Shown here piece after piece: positions 12,401 to 27,309 of a stretch of 64,000 bases of DNA. Under the pieces are notes generated by a model that was given only the letters and a program-made list of their open reading frames with translations, did no database searches and was not told the origin of the DNA. Origin of the DNA: Chionis minor (Eukaryota > Chordata > Aves > Charadriiformes > Chionididae); the NCBI GenBank assembly GCA_013398295.1, contig VZSF01006565.1, positions 1,056,691 to 1,120,690 of the forward strand. Direction: 5' to 3'. The position numbers and the translations under genes are program-made. Position 1 is the stretch's first letter. Every line of letters starts with the position of its first letter.

Positions 12401-15400
12401 ACCTATTGAAGCGCCTTATTCCCCTTCAACCCCTTTCTAGTTATACTAAACTATTTTTGAGAGGAACGGGGCTTTTAAGTGATCTCATCTGCAGACGTTG
12501 TCTCCTCTTGTTTGCTGGACTGTTTCCTTTTCTTTTTGTCCGGCTCATGTGTTTATTTCTGAGCACTTTTGGAAACGGTATTAGCTTGTGTAGTACTTGT
12601 GTTTTTCAAGTGAACTGCACCCCAGAACTCACAAACTTTTAGAAGAGTCTCCGGGTGGCAGATTTCAGTCATGCATAGGCCTGGCAAAGGGAGAGGGAAA
12701 CCAGAGGACGCGGGCAGCCTCCTGGCAGAGGTGGCTACACAGAGCCCACCAAGCAGCGGCAGCTGCCCTGGGCAGAGCACAGGCAAGTTGAGCTTCTGCA
12801 GAGAGTTACGTGTGGGTAACGCTTTCAGAAGCCTGAACAGAACAACATCAACTTGGCCACTAGCTTTTACTGTTCCACCACCAAGGGCATTGCAACCTTT
12901 GGCTAATTTAATTTGCAGTTAATCATTTAAATAACATTAGAAGTGAGACAATTGCCTATATTAGATAATTAGGTAGAGCATTTAGAGCTACCACCATGAT
13001 CTGCTTAAACATATTACATTATCAGTGGTTTCAGCTCATAACAATAATCTGCTCATGAAGAAAGAACTACTTTCAGTTATACTTCCCCAAGGAAAAACGG
13101 AATCTTTCGTAACACATTATTGATAAGAAAGTATTTAGGTACACTGTTTGGCATTGTGACTTCCTTTATTTCCCCCTATTTGAATGCTCCGATTTTTTGA
13201 TTAATACAGTAAATCTGTTGTATTAAACCTGAACCTGATTAATGATGCACTGTATCAAGCTAAGTAGAATTAAATTAGTGTATAATTGATTAGTGTGTAA
13301 TTGGAGCAAAGCTGTAGATTTACCAACTTTAATTAGGATGGCTTATTACAGACAATTTATGTTATCATAATATAAAACTGAACATAGAAGTACTCAGTTC
13401 CTCAAAAAGCTTAACTTTCAGGTGGATCAGGTGGACAGCCTCAGAGATTAGAGGCACGTACAAACTAATGCCTTGCAAAGTTCTTCATCTTCAAGACAAG
13501 CAAAGCATAACAAGCTAAGTCCTTTAAAGAAAGGCAAATTGCTGATTAACCTTTTACCCTGGATTTCCTAAGCAATTAGACTGTTTATACTAATTCACTA
13601 TAATAAACCATTCTAATACAAGAGGATAAATCTACAATGCTGCTACACTTAAACTTCAGATCCTTTTAGGCAGTGCGCAATATTGCCAGACTGAGAACAG
13701 ACAGATGATTACTAGTCCCAAAAATGAAAGAAAAAACCCAAAACAAACTCCCCTCCCCGCCCCCCCACAAAGCCCTCCCAAACCTGTAAGATTAAAGCGT
13801 ACAGAGCACGTGCATTTACTAAAGCAGCAGAAGGAAATAAGCAGCAGCAACTCAGCTACCAGACCTCATCCATATTTTCTTAATACTCCTTTAGACCTTA
13901 ACTCCAGTCTAGACAGAGGGAAGAACTGCACATTCCCCTGAGTACACTGCCACAGTAATTATGTTCATTATCTCGCATGCTAACAACAAAGATATAATAA
14001 TCTACCAGTGAATAATTCATACATTGTCAGGTCCCTCTATGACATTCATTACTAATGGTACCACTTACATTGCAAGTTAGAATGCAATTTCTCTAAAGAA
14101 GCCTTCACTACATAAACAAAATCTTTGAGTCAAGTTGTTTTTACCTTCTTAACCATGAAAGAATTTAGCAACCAATAGAAACATTTTTTTAAAAAAGTCA
14201 TTTTCGTATATATTTAAATGAATAACAAGCAGGGGAAGTGAAATAGCCAGTGGGCAACTTGACAGATAAATATAAATAGTGATTTTAAGAGGTTAAACTT
14301 TAAAATTCCTTATTGTAAATTCACAACAAAAGAAGAGTCAAAAAGCTTTAATAACGACCATTGGTTATCCCCACCCCCCACCTCTGGTGCTTGCTTTATT
14401 CACTACCAAGATTAAAGCATTGTTCCACTGGTTTTGTCTAAATACTTGCCATCTTTCTCACATAATCTAAACAAACAACAAGTTTAAGCAAACGCATTAA
14501 TAAAACTGACCTACTTACCTACTATAATCAATAATTACAGTATTTTTCTATTACTGGTACTAAATTCAATATCTTTATATCTAAGATTTTACCTCATTCT
14601 CACTCTCTCGTATAACTTACTTTCATTACATTTGCTGAGTTTAGCTTGGAAATGTTAAAATGAATGCATCTTAATCCATTTCAAAAATTGTTTCACATTT
14701 AGAACTGCCATAACTTGTCTAACAGCCCACACATATTACTTGATTCTCTGAATCAATGTACTTAGCTTCAATAACTTCAAAACAGTAAGGTACAAACCCT
14801 CCTTCATCATCATTTGTTTTTCCTTCCCCTGCTCTCCTCAAACTCTCTACTGGTTCCTCCTAACTATTTTTATAGGTTAATGGTTTATCTGATGTAGGCA
14901 CATTTTTTACTCATACAGGTTAGGCACCAGTGTTGCTCTCTGCATACATGAGGTATTAAGACTATGATGAAATTCAATAGTAATAATCACAGTTGATCAT
15001 AATGTTCTGATTTACTTTTTGTATGGTTATTATAAGCACTTTCAACCAATCCATTCAAACTAATAAACACAAAATCCATTTTCTGTTTAAGATAATCATG
15101 AATAAGTATCCAGCCCATGTAACAAACATGATTTTGGCAAAAAGAAACATCAAAACGATGAGACTGATAAGAATTTCATTCAAAGCATATGCATCACCAG
15201 TACCCTTCAGCATCAAGGAAGTATTTAGCAGAATTAATTGGTTCTCGGGCTCCCCTCATGCGTTTCCTTGGCCATTAAAACGGAGGATGCTGCTCTGTGC
15301 GCTGCCGGGAGGCTCAGCCCCATGAAACCTCTCATCCTACCTAGCAAGGCACAGGATTAACATTAGCAGGAGTCCCCTGTAAGAAACCGGACGTTCACAA

Positions 15401-15724
15401 ACCCAGGTCTGTTCTTCCCACCATTAAGAAAGAATCAATCTAAGAATTTAAGACAAGTTAAGAAAAAGCTCAGTACGAAGACATTCAAATTCAGTTGTAC
15501 ATAGAACCATTAAAAGTTTTAGAGGACTCTGTGGACCAGAGGTCACAACTTGCAGGAACCTAATACATTTGCTCTTGCTGTTAATACTCTACAACATAAA
15601 AGTATTTCTCAATGTCATACACACTTGGTAATCCGCTATTTACATTGCTTCAAGACTGCTATGCTCTAAGCTTGCGCAATTTCACTTTGTTTTATTCAAA
15701 ACGCAAACAGGGCACATTTCCAAC

Positions 15725-15838
15725 ACAGAATCACAGGATGTTCGAGGCTGGAAGGGACCTCTGGAGATCAGCTGGTCCAACCCCCTACCAGAGCAGGTCC
15801 ACCTACAGCAGGTTGCACAGGGTGACATCCAGATGAGT
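15725..15838 (-). mobile_element. CR1 LINE 3'-terminal fragment
   Basis: Read on the plus strand it begins CACAGAATCACAGGATG and continues GGCTGGAAGGGACCTCTGG, then TGGTCCAACCCCC and GCAGGTTGCACAGGGTGACA. This is the reverse complement of the conserved CR1 3' untranslated end with its short ATTCTRTGA-type terminal repeats, so the element lies on the minus strand, in sense with ADK. Only about 115 bp remains, typical of CR1's strong 5' truncation. It is cleaner than the pieces at 5.8 and 7.1 kb and so probably younger. Confidence 0.85.
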
Positions 15839-17475
15839 ATTTGCCAGCTCCACAAAACTAGCCACAGGATTAACGGTTTACCCAGAACAGCATCACCAGC
15901 TTTAAAGGTTTAGAAACAGAGTCCAAATTTTGCTTTCACACACTCCCTCCTCCAACTGTTGCTCCTCAGCGTATCTTCAGTATCTGACACCTTTTCAAAC
16001 TTTCCAGTATACTTAACTCCTGAATTTTCTTAACCTTCTGAGTATAGTATGCTAGCATACCATCTCATTCATTACCATTGGAAAAGCCTGTTTAATAAAG
16101 CCTTCCAAATAAAAGATAGAATGCTTGCTAGCTGAAGCTTCAAAGCATACTGAAAAGGGAAAGAAATGCAACTGTTAAAAATGTGACAGTTTGTGGAGAC
16201 ACATTTTAACAAGAAATTCAGAAATATTCAGGTAGGTTTGATTTTCAATGCGTTACACTAAAATTATTCCCTGAACAAACTGTAAAAGCCCTTTTCCTTC
16301 TTTCCCAGCACTGCCACCTCTCCATTATCTGCTTTATTATACAAGTACTCATGCTCCAGTTGGTCTCTAAATAAATCATCCTCCCATAAGTAAGAGAAAC
16401 TAGTTCCATTCCTAAATTATGAAATTTAGATCAATTTTCTGGCACTTTAAATCAATGTAACTAATGGTCCAATTTCAAATCAATTTGATGCATGTAATTT
16501 ACAATAAGCATGCACCTCCTTCCTATGAAAGGCTAACAAATGAATTCTACAACGACCTCACCATGATTACCATAGGAATTTAAATAAGAACATTCAGCTA
16601 CGAGGTTTAAAAAAAACAAAAACCAACAAACCAAACGAAAAAACAAGACGTGCCCCCCCTCCACAACCCCTTGAAACGTAACTCATAGGCAACACGTAAA
16701 AGGTCAAAATGCTGCTCTTCACCACAGTGATCCAAACATACTATCAAGTCCCCTCTCATCCACAGAAGTAGGTCAGTTTTTTCATGCTTGGACTACTGAC
16801 AATTTGGTACTTTGATACTTTTTCCAGAAGTTTAAGAATATGTGTGATTTCTCTCTCTCCCTCAACAGTGATGCAACAACAATACTCACCAGAAATTCAA
16901 GCTCCCTGGTACTCAAGATATGGTATACATACAAAAAAGCCCTATTTCCAGGCTGAGGGATACAGTCATGCAAAAAGTATTAAATCCTATGCATTAGAGA
17001 ATCAAGCCTCAGTCCAGAAGCTCAAGTCTAACTTCAAAACAGAAGTCACAAAAGCGAGCTCAAAGGGTTAGTAGCCTATCAGTACAAGAAATCTGAAGAT
17101 GAATTAACAGGCTTCCAAGTAAGTAAACAGAAAATAAAAACTAAACCTCAGAGAAGACAGTAGACACATCATCTAACAACATTCTCCTCCCCCTTGTTCA
17201 AACTCACATCGCTTTCTCTCGTGTATGTCAAGAGTTCGGAGGGCTGAAATTCCCAAACAAGGCTGCTTATTTCACTCACAACTTGGGTGGTACAAACACA
17301 ACAACTATTGCATTTCTTTCTTTTGCTGCTTTCAGCAACAGTTTTTTTCCATGTTCCACTGCTATTTAATATCTGTGTGCCCTGGCCTGAGGTAAAACAG
17401 AACCAATTTTCTGTTTAGTAATTTTACTTTTTAGCTAAGCTGCTTCTAACTAACTGAACTCTCTGAAATTAACAG

Positions 17476-18107
17476 TATATTGCAGAGACATTGGCCATTC
17501 TCAGAGTGATAAGACCTATGCTTCTAGCTGATGCCAAGGCATGGCATTCAGAGAGGCTCTTGCTTATACTTACTGCTATAACACCCAAGGGCAGCCAACT
17601 TTGTGATTTGCCCCGTTGGAGGGTCGTAAGCGGAAAAGCGTAGAAGGGTCAGACCTACGGGGAGGAGAGGACAGGGGACCCAAAACTGACCCACAGGGTA
17701 TTCCATCCCCTCTGCATCATGCTCAGGATAAAAGCTGAGGGGTCAAAGGCTCAGCTCTCTTTCTTTAATTGCCAGCGTCCGAGCAGGACTCACTCTATTC
17801 ATCCACATTTGATCCCAATCCGTGCATTCCTGAATCCAGATCTGGAATCCAGCCCCTGTCTGTCACTGAGCCCAGTCTGGGACCTTCCTGTGCTTGTCGG
17901 TGATGCGATCGTCACCCTGGGAGCTTGAAATGTCTTAGTATATATTGTATATTTTTCTGTTTTTATTGATTTATGATTATTTTCATTAAAGTAGTTTAGT
18001 TTTTTTCTAAAGTCCTAAGTCTATCTCTCTCCCTCCTCTCCTCGGAGAGAGGTGGGAAAGAGCATCTGTCATTTGTTTTAATGGCCAGTCTGGCCCAAAC
18101 CACGACA
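17476..18107 (+). mobile_element. Solo LTR of an endogenous retrovirus, copy A
   Basis: This roughly 630-bp block is homologous along its whole length to copy B at 29111-29723. They share, among others, TTTGTGATTTGCCCCGTTGG and the end ...GGCCCAAACCA. On the plus strand it shows LTR order: a degenerate TATA element (GGATAAAAG, 17726-17734), then an ATTAAA polyadenylation signal (17995-18000), then a terminus ending CGACA. No gag, pol or env sequence flanks it, so it is a solo LTR left by recombination between the two LTRs of a provirus. Its 5' limit is estimated by alignment to copy B. No target-site duplication was confirmed. It is antisense to ADK. Confidence 0.85.
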
Positions 18108-18348
18108 CAGTGAACTTTGTTTTACTTAATTGATTTTGCAAGCAGCAATTACTCTGACATCTAAGTAGTGCAAATGAAATTAAAAACACGAATGATACAA
18201 AAAAAACATCTGCAGTGATATTAAAGTCTCTGTAGAAACTGTTTGTGCTATTGCTGCCATGGTACATAAGCCATTACATGTGTTGTTTTTAAAAATGTGT
18301 TCTGCAAAGGTAATTCTTTTTCGGTAGCTGTAGTGATAGGCAGCCTTG

Positions 18349-18394
18349 CTCTCCAATTATTAAAGGCAGCACTCTCCAATTCTTAAAGGCAGCA
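18349..18394. repeat. Two-copy 23-bp tandem repeat
   Basis: The unit CTCTCCAATTATTAAAGGCAGCA (23 bases, given here only to define the repeat as CTCTCCAATT + ATTAAAGGCAGCA) occurs twice head to tail with a single difference (A versus C). It lies just downstream of solo LTR copy A. No function is implied. Confidence 0.9.
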
Positions 18395-21300
18395 AACCAT
18401 CATTAAATGTCAAAAACGTGAATACAAAGCAATACAATATATGGACCATTTGAATTAAAGTGCAATCCTCTCCAGAGCTATAAGCAATCACAGATAAAGA
18501 TTTACAGACCAAAACCCATACTAGGATACCTTTCTGCTAATCTTAGCCTTAATTGCATCCTATGAAAAGGAACAAAATATCAGGTTCACCACAGACGGGG
18601 TGGAAGAGGTGGAAAAAAATAAATATCAATGATCAACAAAAAACCATTAGAGAAAGAAGGTATTAAAAGTGTCTTATGTTCTTGAATTATTAAGAAATGT
18701 ATTAGATGACCTAGGAGACTCCACCATGTCCCAGAACACACAAGAAAGTGAAAACCAGACCAACCTGCACTTGAAAAGTTCTTGTGTATCTCATTCCACA
18801 CCCAGTGAACCATTTATACAATTTCAGTTCATGAATATGATGTGCCTGACAAGCACAGACTATATTTTAATACCCCTAGAAACGCAGCACACTTTGCCTC
18901 AAATCCTGGTGCACTTTTATTACCACCACCGTTACCTCTAACAAGTCTGCGAGATGTACATGCAAAACCAAGTTATGCACACGAAGGGAAAGCCTCTCCT
19001 AGTTACTGCATGCAGCCAAAATCCTAAAGGATTGGAGGAATGCAACAAAATAATATAATTCAAACACAAAATTGAACATAAGCTAACATCTATCAGCACA
19101 TCCTGCAACTTTTCCCTATAGACTTGAATTCCAGGGCGAAACACAGGTCCTTTCTCAACTGTACCTTTAAGGCTAAAAGTAAAACTCACCTTGAATTGCA
19201 AAAAGGGTAGCAACCAGCTATTACTACTGCAGACTCCAGTTTATGAAGAGGAAACTTTTTGTAAAATCTTAACTGTATGGAAACATCCCTAAACAAACAA
19301 AGAAGCATGACTAGCAGCCAGTACATGCATTCCAGTTCAGTCCTGATTTTTCTCTTATCTTTAAATCCCACAACAGCGGTTGTTCCAAGAACAGAGTGGT
19401 GAACTCTTCACCATGTCTTCGACTTGTTTATTCTTCAAAGAAGATACGAAGCTTCCTATATAAATTAACGACTATGAGCTTAGCAGCAGTCCCATACTTG
19501 AAAGGTTTAACAATGCCATCACAACTCCGCAGACAGCTCAATGGAGAGCGCGCCGCCCCGAGAAGCCCTAGGTCTAAATAGAATCTCAAGCTCATACATA
19601 TAGAGCCAATGGTAAAGCCAGACAATTAGCTGGGTTTAGGAGCAGGCACGCACTGTACAAGCATTTCAGGGCATCTGTCAGACTAGCTCTTGCTTCCTCC
19701 CACAGCCTGAGTTCATAGCAGTTGGGGCAGGTAAGGTGCGCTCCTGGAGCATGCTTTCTTTTTGGTTTTGCCCATGAAGAATTCAGTTCATGTGCTCAGA
19801 GATCACTCCGTGATGGGAAGCCAAGTGCGGCAAGTGGGGACAGTTGAAAGCTTCAATTCAAAAGCAGAGGAAATCCAAGCTAGACACTAACATAAATGCA
19901 TCTATGGAATACATTCATAAAATCTGCCCAGACAGCCTCTAGAATAGCTAAGGGTCTTTTTCTCAAAGGGTTATGTATATCATCCATCTTCCCAACTAGT
20001 ATTCCTTGTATGCAAATCCAATGAGTTAGTTTAATTAAGCACCCTTTATTTATGTATTAACACTGACTGGCTTAGATAAAATGCAGACTACCTAAGCCAA
20101 AAAAGTGGCATTTACATGAGCAGGGCTGTAGTAACCACCTGTATTGTACGTAGCATTATTCCTCAGATCACCACAATACTCTCTTCTCCCAAAACCAGAG
20201 ACATAATCTCGCCTTTCTACTGCAAAGTACATGGAGGAGATAAGGCTATAGCAGGGACTGCCCCCAAGGTGCACTACTTGGAGTAAGTTACTCACGACTC
20301 TACCAGCACCAGAAAGGGTTAGGCTAACAGCACTTTGCATCCGTTAAAGGCAAGCCTCTCTCTACAGCCTCATTCCAAACCCAGGTCTGCATGATGAAAG
20401 AGCAGAAAGAAAAAGTCCTTCCGCTAAGAGAAACCGAAACATCGAGCACAATTTGAAAAACAATAAAGACACTCCTTGGGCTAACAGAAATTTGCATATC
20501 ATCATATAATACATTAAAAATAGTAATTTTCGATTGTTTAGATACACATACAATACTTACTTGCAAACATTTCTTCAAGATAAACACCAGTTTGAAGCCT
20601 GCACTTAATAGGATCAAATGTTCTTCATTAGGATCAACGTTCATCCAACTCAACAAAGTTGTTTTAAATAACGCCAAGTATTCAGAGACAAGCCATGATG
20701 TAATATGAGAAATTTACATACTGTGTTGCCTCTCATTGCAGCTTTGGAGGTTTAATGCAAAATTTAACATCTGCATATGCTTTCCCCTGCCCCAATTTAT
20801 TAAGGGCTTAACAAGGAAAAATAATTTGTTTCATAATTGTCAAGATACCGCAGGATTTTCATTCCTTCATCCAACCAGCTTGCCAGTTTCAGCATGCTTC
20901 CTTTTAGATCAGCTTGCATGTCTTAAGGTCCCAGATTGGTTTAATCTTCATTTGCTTCTCTTTTATACTAAAAAACACTCCCTAACACTCTGCTTTTCCT
21001 CCCTATCAAAATACTTGTAGGTTGTTGTCAAGCCTGGGACATCTCTAACACTGAAGTTTTTACACCAGAAGAGGATGGCGCATGAGGCAAGCTGTTTCTG
21101 GAAGAACTCCAGGGTTTTCACACTCCTCCTCTACTTGTGCACGTCTCTCCCCGCAGGGAAAGGCAGAGCTCCCACAGACAGGGAGCCAGCCATAGCATGA
21201 CGGAAACGGGACGACTCCAGCACCCTATCGTTCAGAAAGAGTGGAACAACAGGGTAACAAATGAAAGCCAGCTCACAGATTTAACTCAACTGCAATATGG

Positions 21301-24300
21301 AGAACAGACGAAGAATAATCCTGGATATATTTAAAAAAAGACATCAGAGGAGTAGTATAAAAGGCCACAGTTTTCCCTCTCCGTAAAATGCACCTGTTAA
21401 GGATTCTCACTCTTACAAGGTTTGAATAGTATCCCAAGACACAAGGGGGAGCAAAGAGGTAACACAGGGCACTAATGCCTAACCCTAAGTTCTAACTGCT
21501 TTTACATAAGGGAACGGATCAAGGGAAGAAAAAAAAAAAAAAGATAATTGGGAAAAAAGGCTAAAATCAACTGAAAACTGAAAGAAAGTTGGAGAAGGGA
21601 CTTCTAATAATCGGAGAAGATTCATCAGTCTACACTAAGATGATACTGGACCCAAGACCACAAAGCCGGAACAGAAGGTATCTTTAAAGAATTCTCTTTA
21701 TTTACCAAATGAAGCTGGATGCTCTAAAACAATATCTGTTTCATGAAATCTATCAAGACTACTATGTAAGTTTAAAAAAAGACATATGCTACTACTACAT
21801 CTTGGTTGTTGAACACCCCATCTATATTCACAATCACACTGACTAAAACATGAGTTTGTGATGTGTTACCTCATTACAGTCAGAAAATGAATCTCTAGTA
21901 ATAAGAATTTAAGTGAGACAGACCTATGACACCTGGAACATGAGAATTCCATGTGGGAACGTATCTAGAATTTCATACTCCTTCAAACAAGTGGTAATTC
22001 CGCTCAGCGATTTCATACAGAAGCCGGAGGGCATAGTAGCAGTCACATAATAGACCATAATCACTCTTTCACATGCAGACCCGATAATCAAGGAGAAAAA
22101 AACCTGAAAAACTGAACTGTATCTGGAATCATGTACCTAGCTACAGTGATTCATAAATTTCATTTCAATTACTGAAACTTTTTTGTACGGACAGTTCATT
22201 TTTGCTTCTATCATGTAACATGAAGAATTTTTAAAAAATCTAAAGATATATAAGGTCAGCTCCCGCTCCCCCCTCCAGTTAAATGATACATTATTTTATA
22301 GTGACCCTATAAAAAGATATAAAACAAAGTCTGATCAAGGTCTGTTTGAGCCAAGTAGGCTTGATGATGTTGGGAGAAAATAATATCTGACCTCTACCCA
22401 CCTTTTCCTCCATGGGACTCTCTTCTTTATCAAGCCATTAACTTGCTTGAAACCTGCAGTAACTCATTATCCTTTTACCGCCCTGTCAAATATGGTTATG
22501 ATATTGCCCACTGAGCTTAAGAACTACTAGAAGACAGATACAGGATCGCTCAATTGATAAAAGAGAGGCTACAAATACGCAGGATGGTGTCTTGCCAAGT
22601 CTTATAATTTCTTCTGAAGTCAGGACTCACAGTAGCAATAGTTTTCTAAGGTTCTAGAGATATTTTTTGTCCTTCCTTTTCTCTCCCAGACCTCTTAAAA
22701 AATTTACTCCAATTGCTCTGGACAGATCCAAATATGTGAAAGAAAATGGAAGAGGCAGAGAGAACAAGTGCAAAAAAAAGTCATTTTTAAACCAGCTTAT
22801 AGGAAAATTGGAGTGCATTTCCAATTGTTCATAGCATACTTAAAGATGAATTTCAAAATTTTCTAAAGCCATTTTAACTCTCAAATCTCTAGCTTATCAA
22901 ACTGCAATCTTTAAAAGAAGGTGCACCCTTTCAAGTAGTTATTTACTTCTTGAAATGCAAATTTCTAAGAATTCATTTTCTCCACCCTCAAAAAACATGA
23001 AGGGCTTTCAAAAGCTGATTTACCTTCTAATTTATACGAGATAATGCAGTATATTTGCATAAAACAGTCAAAACTTTTTTTTTTGTAATGTAATAGGTAG
23101 CTAACTATGTAACCCCTGCCGTTTTAAAAGACAGTCCCCTTGTTAGGAAACCGTTCAAAGTGACAATTTCAGTAACTCAGCATCTCTTTCTGGATAATCA
23201 GATGTATTATGAATATGCAGATTTCACAGAGCTGATTGGCTCAAATATACCCCATTCCTCAAGAACATCACCTTCCGTAAAAACAACCGTATTACCAAGC
23301 AGCAGGCTGTCATCCAAACTTATATTAAACATTCATCCGCAAAGCTCAAATACAGATCACACCCGACAGAATTACCCTCGTCCACCTTTGCGAAGGCACA
23401 GGTTAAGGATGACTGTTTTCCCATTGGTACTCGGTGACCTGTGTACATAGCATTTTCTTGCAGCAGATCTTAACAAAATCTTTGGGGAGGTCAGGGGTGG
23501 AGATTTCATGCCATTCTCACCGAATGCAAGTTAAATAACATAACAATAGCACCATCCAGTGGCAGTATCTTCCCTTTAAGAAGTTCATCCTTAGTTTTGT
23601 GATCCTGCCAGAGCAACTGTAAGAGAACTCAAGTAGGGTATTTCCACTTCTAATCACAGGTTTTGGAGCAGCCAGCATCCCAAGAACATAAGGACCATGG
23701 TGGGAAATGCAGCACTAGCAAAGAGTGTGAGAAGAGGAACTGCACCTACAAGTAACTGTGCAAAACCAACACTGAACTTCAAGCATCAAATGTAAGATTC
23801 TGCAAGTTGTGGTATTTACAAGACCTGTAATGCAAGTTTATTCCAATGCAGAAATCCTACTAATGTATTTACTGAAGGTTGAAAATGCTTTTTTCCTATA
23901 CTAGGCAGCTTCTTTTTAGGTAGAAAAATCTTTCAGTGTGTTCCCAGTATATACTTTTTAAAATAAAAATAAATAAAAAGACAAAGAAACAAACAAACAA
24001 AAAACCCCACCACCACACTCCCTCCCTGCAAAACCCCAAACAATGGTTCTCTGTTTATTTTAGGCCTGCTACTTCATTTATATACAAATATGAATATTTA
24101 TATTTACATCCCCCGCTACTTTATTTATTTATATTCAGTTAAGTTTCTATTCATATAGTTGATGTCTTATTTCCTCAGAAAATACAGTATTTTATATTTT
24201 CAGGTACCAGAATGGTGACCTATACTCATGGTAAGTACCTAGGGCAGAGCCAAAAAAAATCACAAGAGAAAATAAAGGGGAAAAAGGCTGTTGTACAGTA

Positions 24301-25094
24301 ATTGCCATCTGCAATAACCAATATGACAGGACTAGAGAAAGAAAAAACTGGTTTTAAGGACATTTGCAGGCTGTTTTTCTCAGAGTAGAGACAATAAATA
24401 ACAGAGAGTCACACAGTTTAATACTTCAGTGTCCAACTCTTCACACAGACACATCCTTCCAACTTAGGAAAGACTCCTATAAATTATATCAACCACTAAC
24501 ACATGTATTTGGACAACCATGATGGCACGATTTTCTCTTCATTGTGAAGTGGGATGTCCACACACTGGGAGGTTTTAAGAAAGCTGCTGTTTCAAAACAT
24601 TCCTAGAGCTGCTGCTGGGATTACAACCCAAAACTTTTTTTTTCGCCCCCCAAAATTTTTTTTCAGAATTCAGAAAACTGTGCAGGACTGTGCCAACAGA
24701 AGGAAATAGTAGGCTTATTCACTATTGCATGCAGTTGCGTTTCACTGTTGCTGAATGCGAGGAATGTTAGCTGAAAAGATTGTCTACCATAGAAAAGTTT
24801 AAGTGAGTTCAGAAGCAAATTAGAGTAGCCCATCTCAGCTTTCACCAAATCCGTAAAAGAATTTGTCATCACAGTTTAAAAGCACAGTGTTAGCTACTGT
24901 ACTTGCGTATCTTATTTAAATATTCACTCCCAACTTATAGCACTTAATGCATTTTTGCGCTAACATTGTATTTCCCAAAATACTTTTTCCAATACAGCCG
25001 AAGACTGTGACTCTGTCTTCCTGTCTTTCATAGTCCAACACAAGACCTGCAAACATCCTACTGACCTAAATGTAGGACTTGCAGGATAGGAAAA

Positions 25095-25112
25095 CGTGTG
25101 TGTGTGTGTGTG
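25095..25112. repeat. (TG)n microsatellite
   Basis: A short alternating GT tract of about nine units, likely polymorphic in length between individuals. Confidence 0.9.
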
Positions 25113-26779
25113 TTCAGTTTTGTTTATGCAGATATTAGGAATTAATAACTGAAATGAATTAATACCCTTATATTCTCACCATCTGCAGCTCCATTGTTAC
25201 TCCCCTCGCAACCAGAGCCAGCTCCATCAGTTAAGAGAGACAAGGCCAGGTCACATGTACTGGGAGCAGGGTGCTTAAGATGCTTAACGGGCACAGGGAG
25301 TTTATCTCCATCACCTCCCACAGGCTCCTGCACCAGCCTGAATAATGTATATCGGGTTCAGCTGCTCAGCAGAGACACTGGCATCTGCAGCTGCAACTGC
25401 ACCAGCTGACTCACATGACCAGAAGGTACCACTGAATCCCTTGCAGCAGCTGCGCTCCATCTGGGATCACTGGGTTGGGGACAGAAGCTGCAGTGTGTCT
25501 CAGTTGCTGTTTCCACTTCTTGTAAAGCAAGGTCATCCGATCACCCAGGCAGCGCGGTATTAGGGCAGCAGACCCCCTTCAGAACAAGCAGATGGCTCGG
25601 TGGTTAAGGCACACAGCTTCTCAATTTGCAGCGAGTTTCCCATGCAGTATGGAGCCAGCTACGTTCCCTGTTTGCTTTGGCCACAAATCCATAAAACTAC
25701 AATCTTATCTAATGTAAAGCTGCAAGAACAAATCAATTTAAATGTCTGAGACACCCATGTACAGTGATTCCCGAGCTATGTAAGTATGTAGATCAGAAGA
25801 TGAGATATTTCCTGGCAAGTCTCCAAGGCTATTCACGATCAGTAAGAAAGCAAATCAGCTTTACACTAAAACAAACCTACCTCCCTGCAAATGTAAAACC
25901 ACATACCCATACCAGACATATATTCTTAGGACTGCTAAGCAGGGGCTTCTAGATGTCCTCATTAACTCAGAGTCAGCTTTAAGTGATCACTTCCATCACA
26001 CTAATAAAATGGTTTAAGTCCCAGTACTGTCTTTGTACAACAGGCTGCTCCGCCTGCTCTACGATTTTTCCTGCAGGGGTACGTAGGTGACAGAGCTGCA
26101 CCCCAGCAAACACACCTGCACGTTCTCTTCCCATACGGCCTGGTCCTGCCAGTCCTGCACTGCTCTGGCTCCCCACTTTAGAACCATTGCCGTTCTTTCC
26201 CATCCGACTCCTATGCGCTCTGTAATCTATCCAACTCCCTCTCCCCTCTTCTTTCTCCACTGTTTAGCTGGCTTTTGGGCATTAGTTCTGCATTTCATGC
26301 TGCAAGCCCTCTGCCACTCAGGGCTCTTACAGCAGATTTGATGTGAAAGCAAAGTTCTGTAATGAAACAGAACTGCCAAATTTTGCACCGTGATTTCTCA
26401 TAACGGGAAGGCTCATCCTTAAAACCTACTTCAGAAATACGAAGAACTGTTCTTCATAAATAAATTTATACACCTTTGAACACTCCCATTTGAAAATGAT
26501 GGCAAACTGCCTTCAAGGCACGGTCTCCTGTTTACCAAGAGGCACAGAATGACCCACTCCCACAACACTCCAAACTAGCAGCCATTCCCAAACAACGGCT
26601 TCAATACTGCAAAGCCACATTAGAAATTTGAGTCACAAAGAAACACTTTTGGGAATTAAAGATGTAACATCATTTTGTTTTTGTTTTATGTAGTGTATCC
26701 AGAAGACTTCTGAGTCAATTATCTGAATTGTTTAAAGTATCTAATTTTCTTTTCCTGAATTCATTCACTCAGGGGAGGG

Positions 26780-26780
26780 N
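26780..26780. other. Ambiguous base
   Basis: The single unresolved base of the window, in AGGGGAGGGN. It is an assembly or base-call uncertainty in non-coding intron. Confidence 0.99.
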
Positions 26781-27309
26781 TTAATTAGTAGTACAGTTAC
26801 TCTTTAACTTACAAAATTAAATCCTAAACATATGAAGTAATAGATGCTGTAAATTTCAAGCTTTTGCATTAGTCTTGTTTCTTAATAAATCTGAACATTC
26901 ATAACAAACTAATTTTTAGTCCTAAGGCATACCAAACATAAATATTTATGATTCCGATACTACTTCTCAGAATACTGCACGCCATCCGCTTTGAGTTTAA
27001 CGTGTTTCAACCTGATGATGCCTCAGAAATTCCGCACTACATGTGGCAAGGCCACAGCTGGAAGATTACATCCCTTTTTTGGCAGCACACCTCAAGAAGT
27101 ACCTAAAACAACTGGAGGGAGGCCAGAGGAACACAGTGAAACCAGGAAGAAGCTGAGACAATGTGAGCTGCAGGAAGAGACGTATCCTGCATTCTCCAGT
27201 CTACAGATGAGAAGAAAAAACAGACTTGAGAACACAAAAATAAAAACAATAGGAAGGGAACAATCCCTTCTCTGTATCAGTAGAGAATAGGGCAGCTAAC
27301 AGAAGTGAA

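Noticed and set aside
12650..12800. GC-richer patch with overlapping frames on both strands
   Set aside because: Only a few CpGs, no splice structure and no recognisable peptide. It is not an island or an exon.
16047..16060. Perfect 14-bp palindrome GTATGCTAGCATAC
   Set aside because: It is short enough to be expected by chance in 64 kb of intron, and nothing nearby suggests a regulated site.
20324..20677. 117-codon minus-strand frame
   Set aside because: It has a hydrophobic, AT-driven composition and overlaps another open frame on the same strand. No domain is seen.
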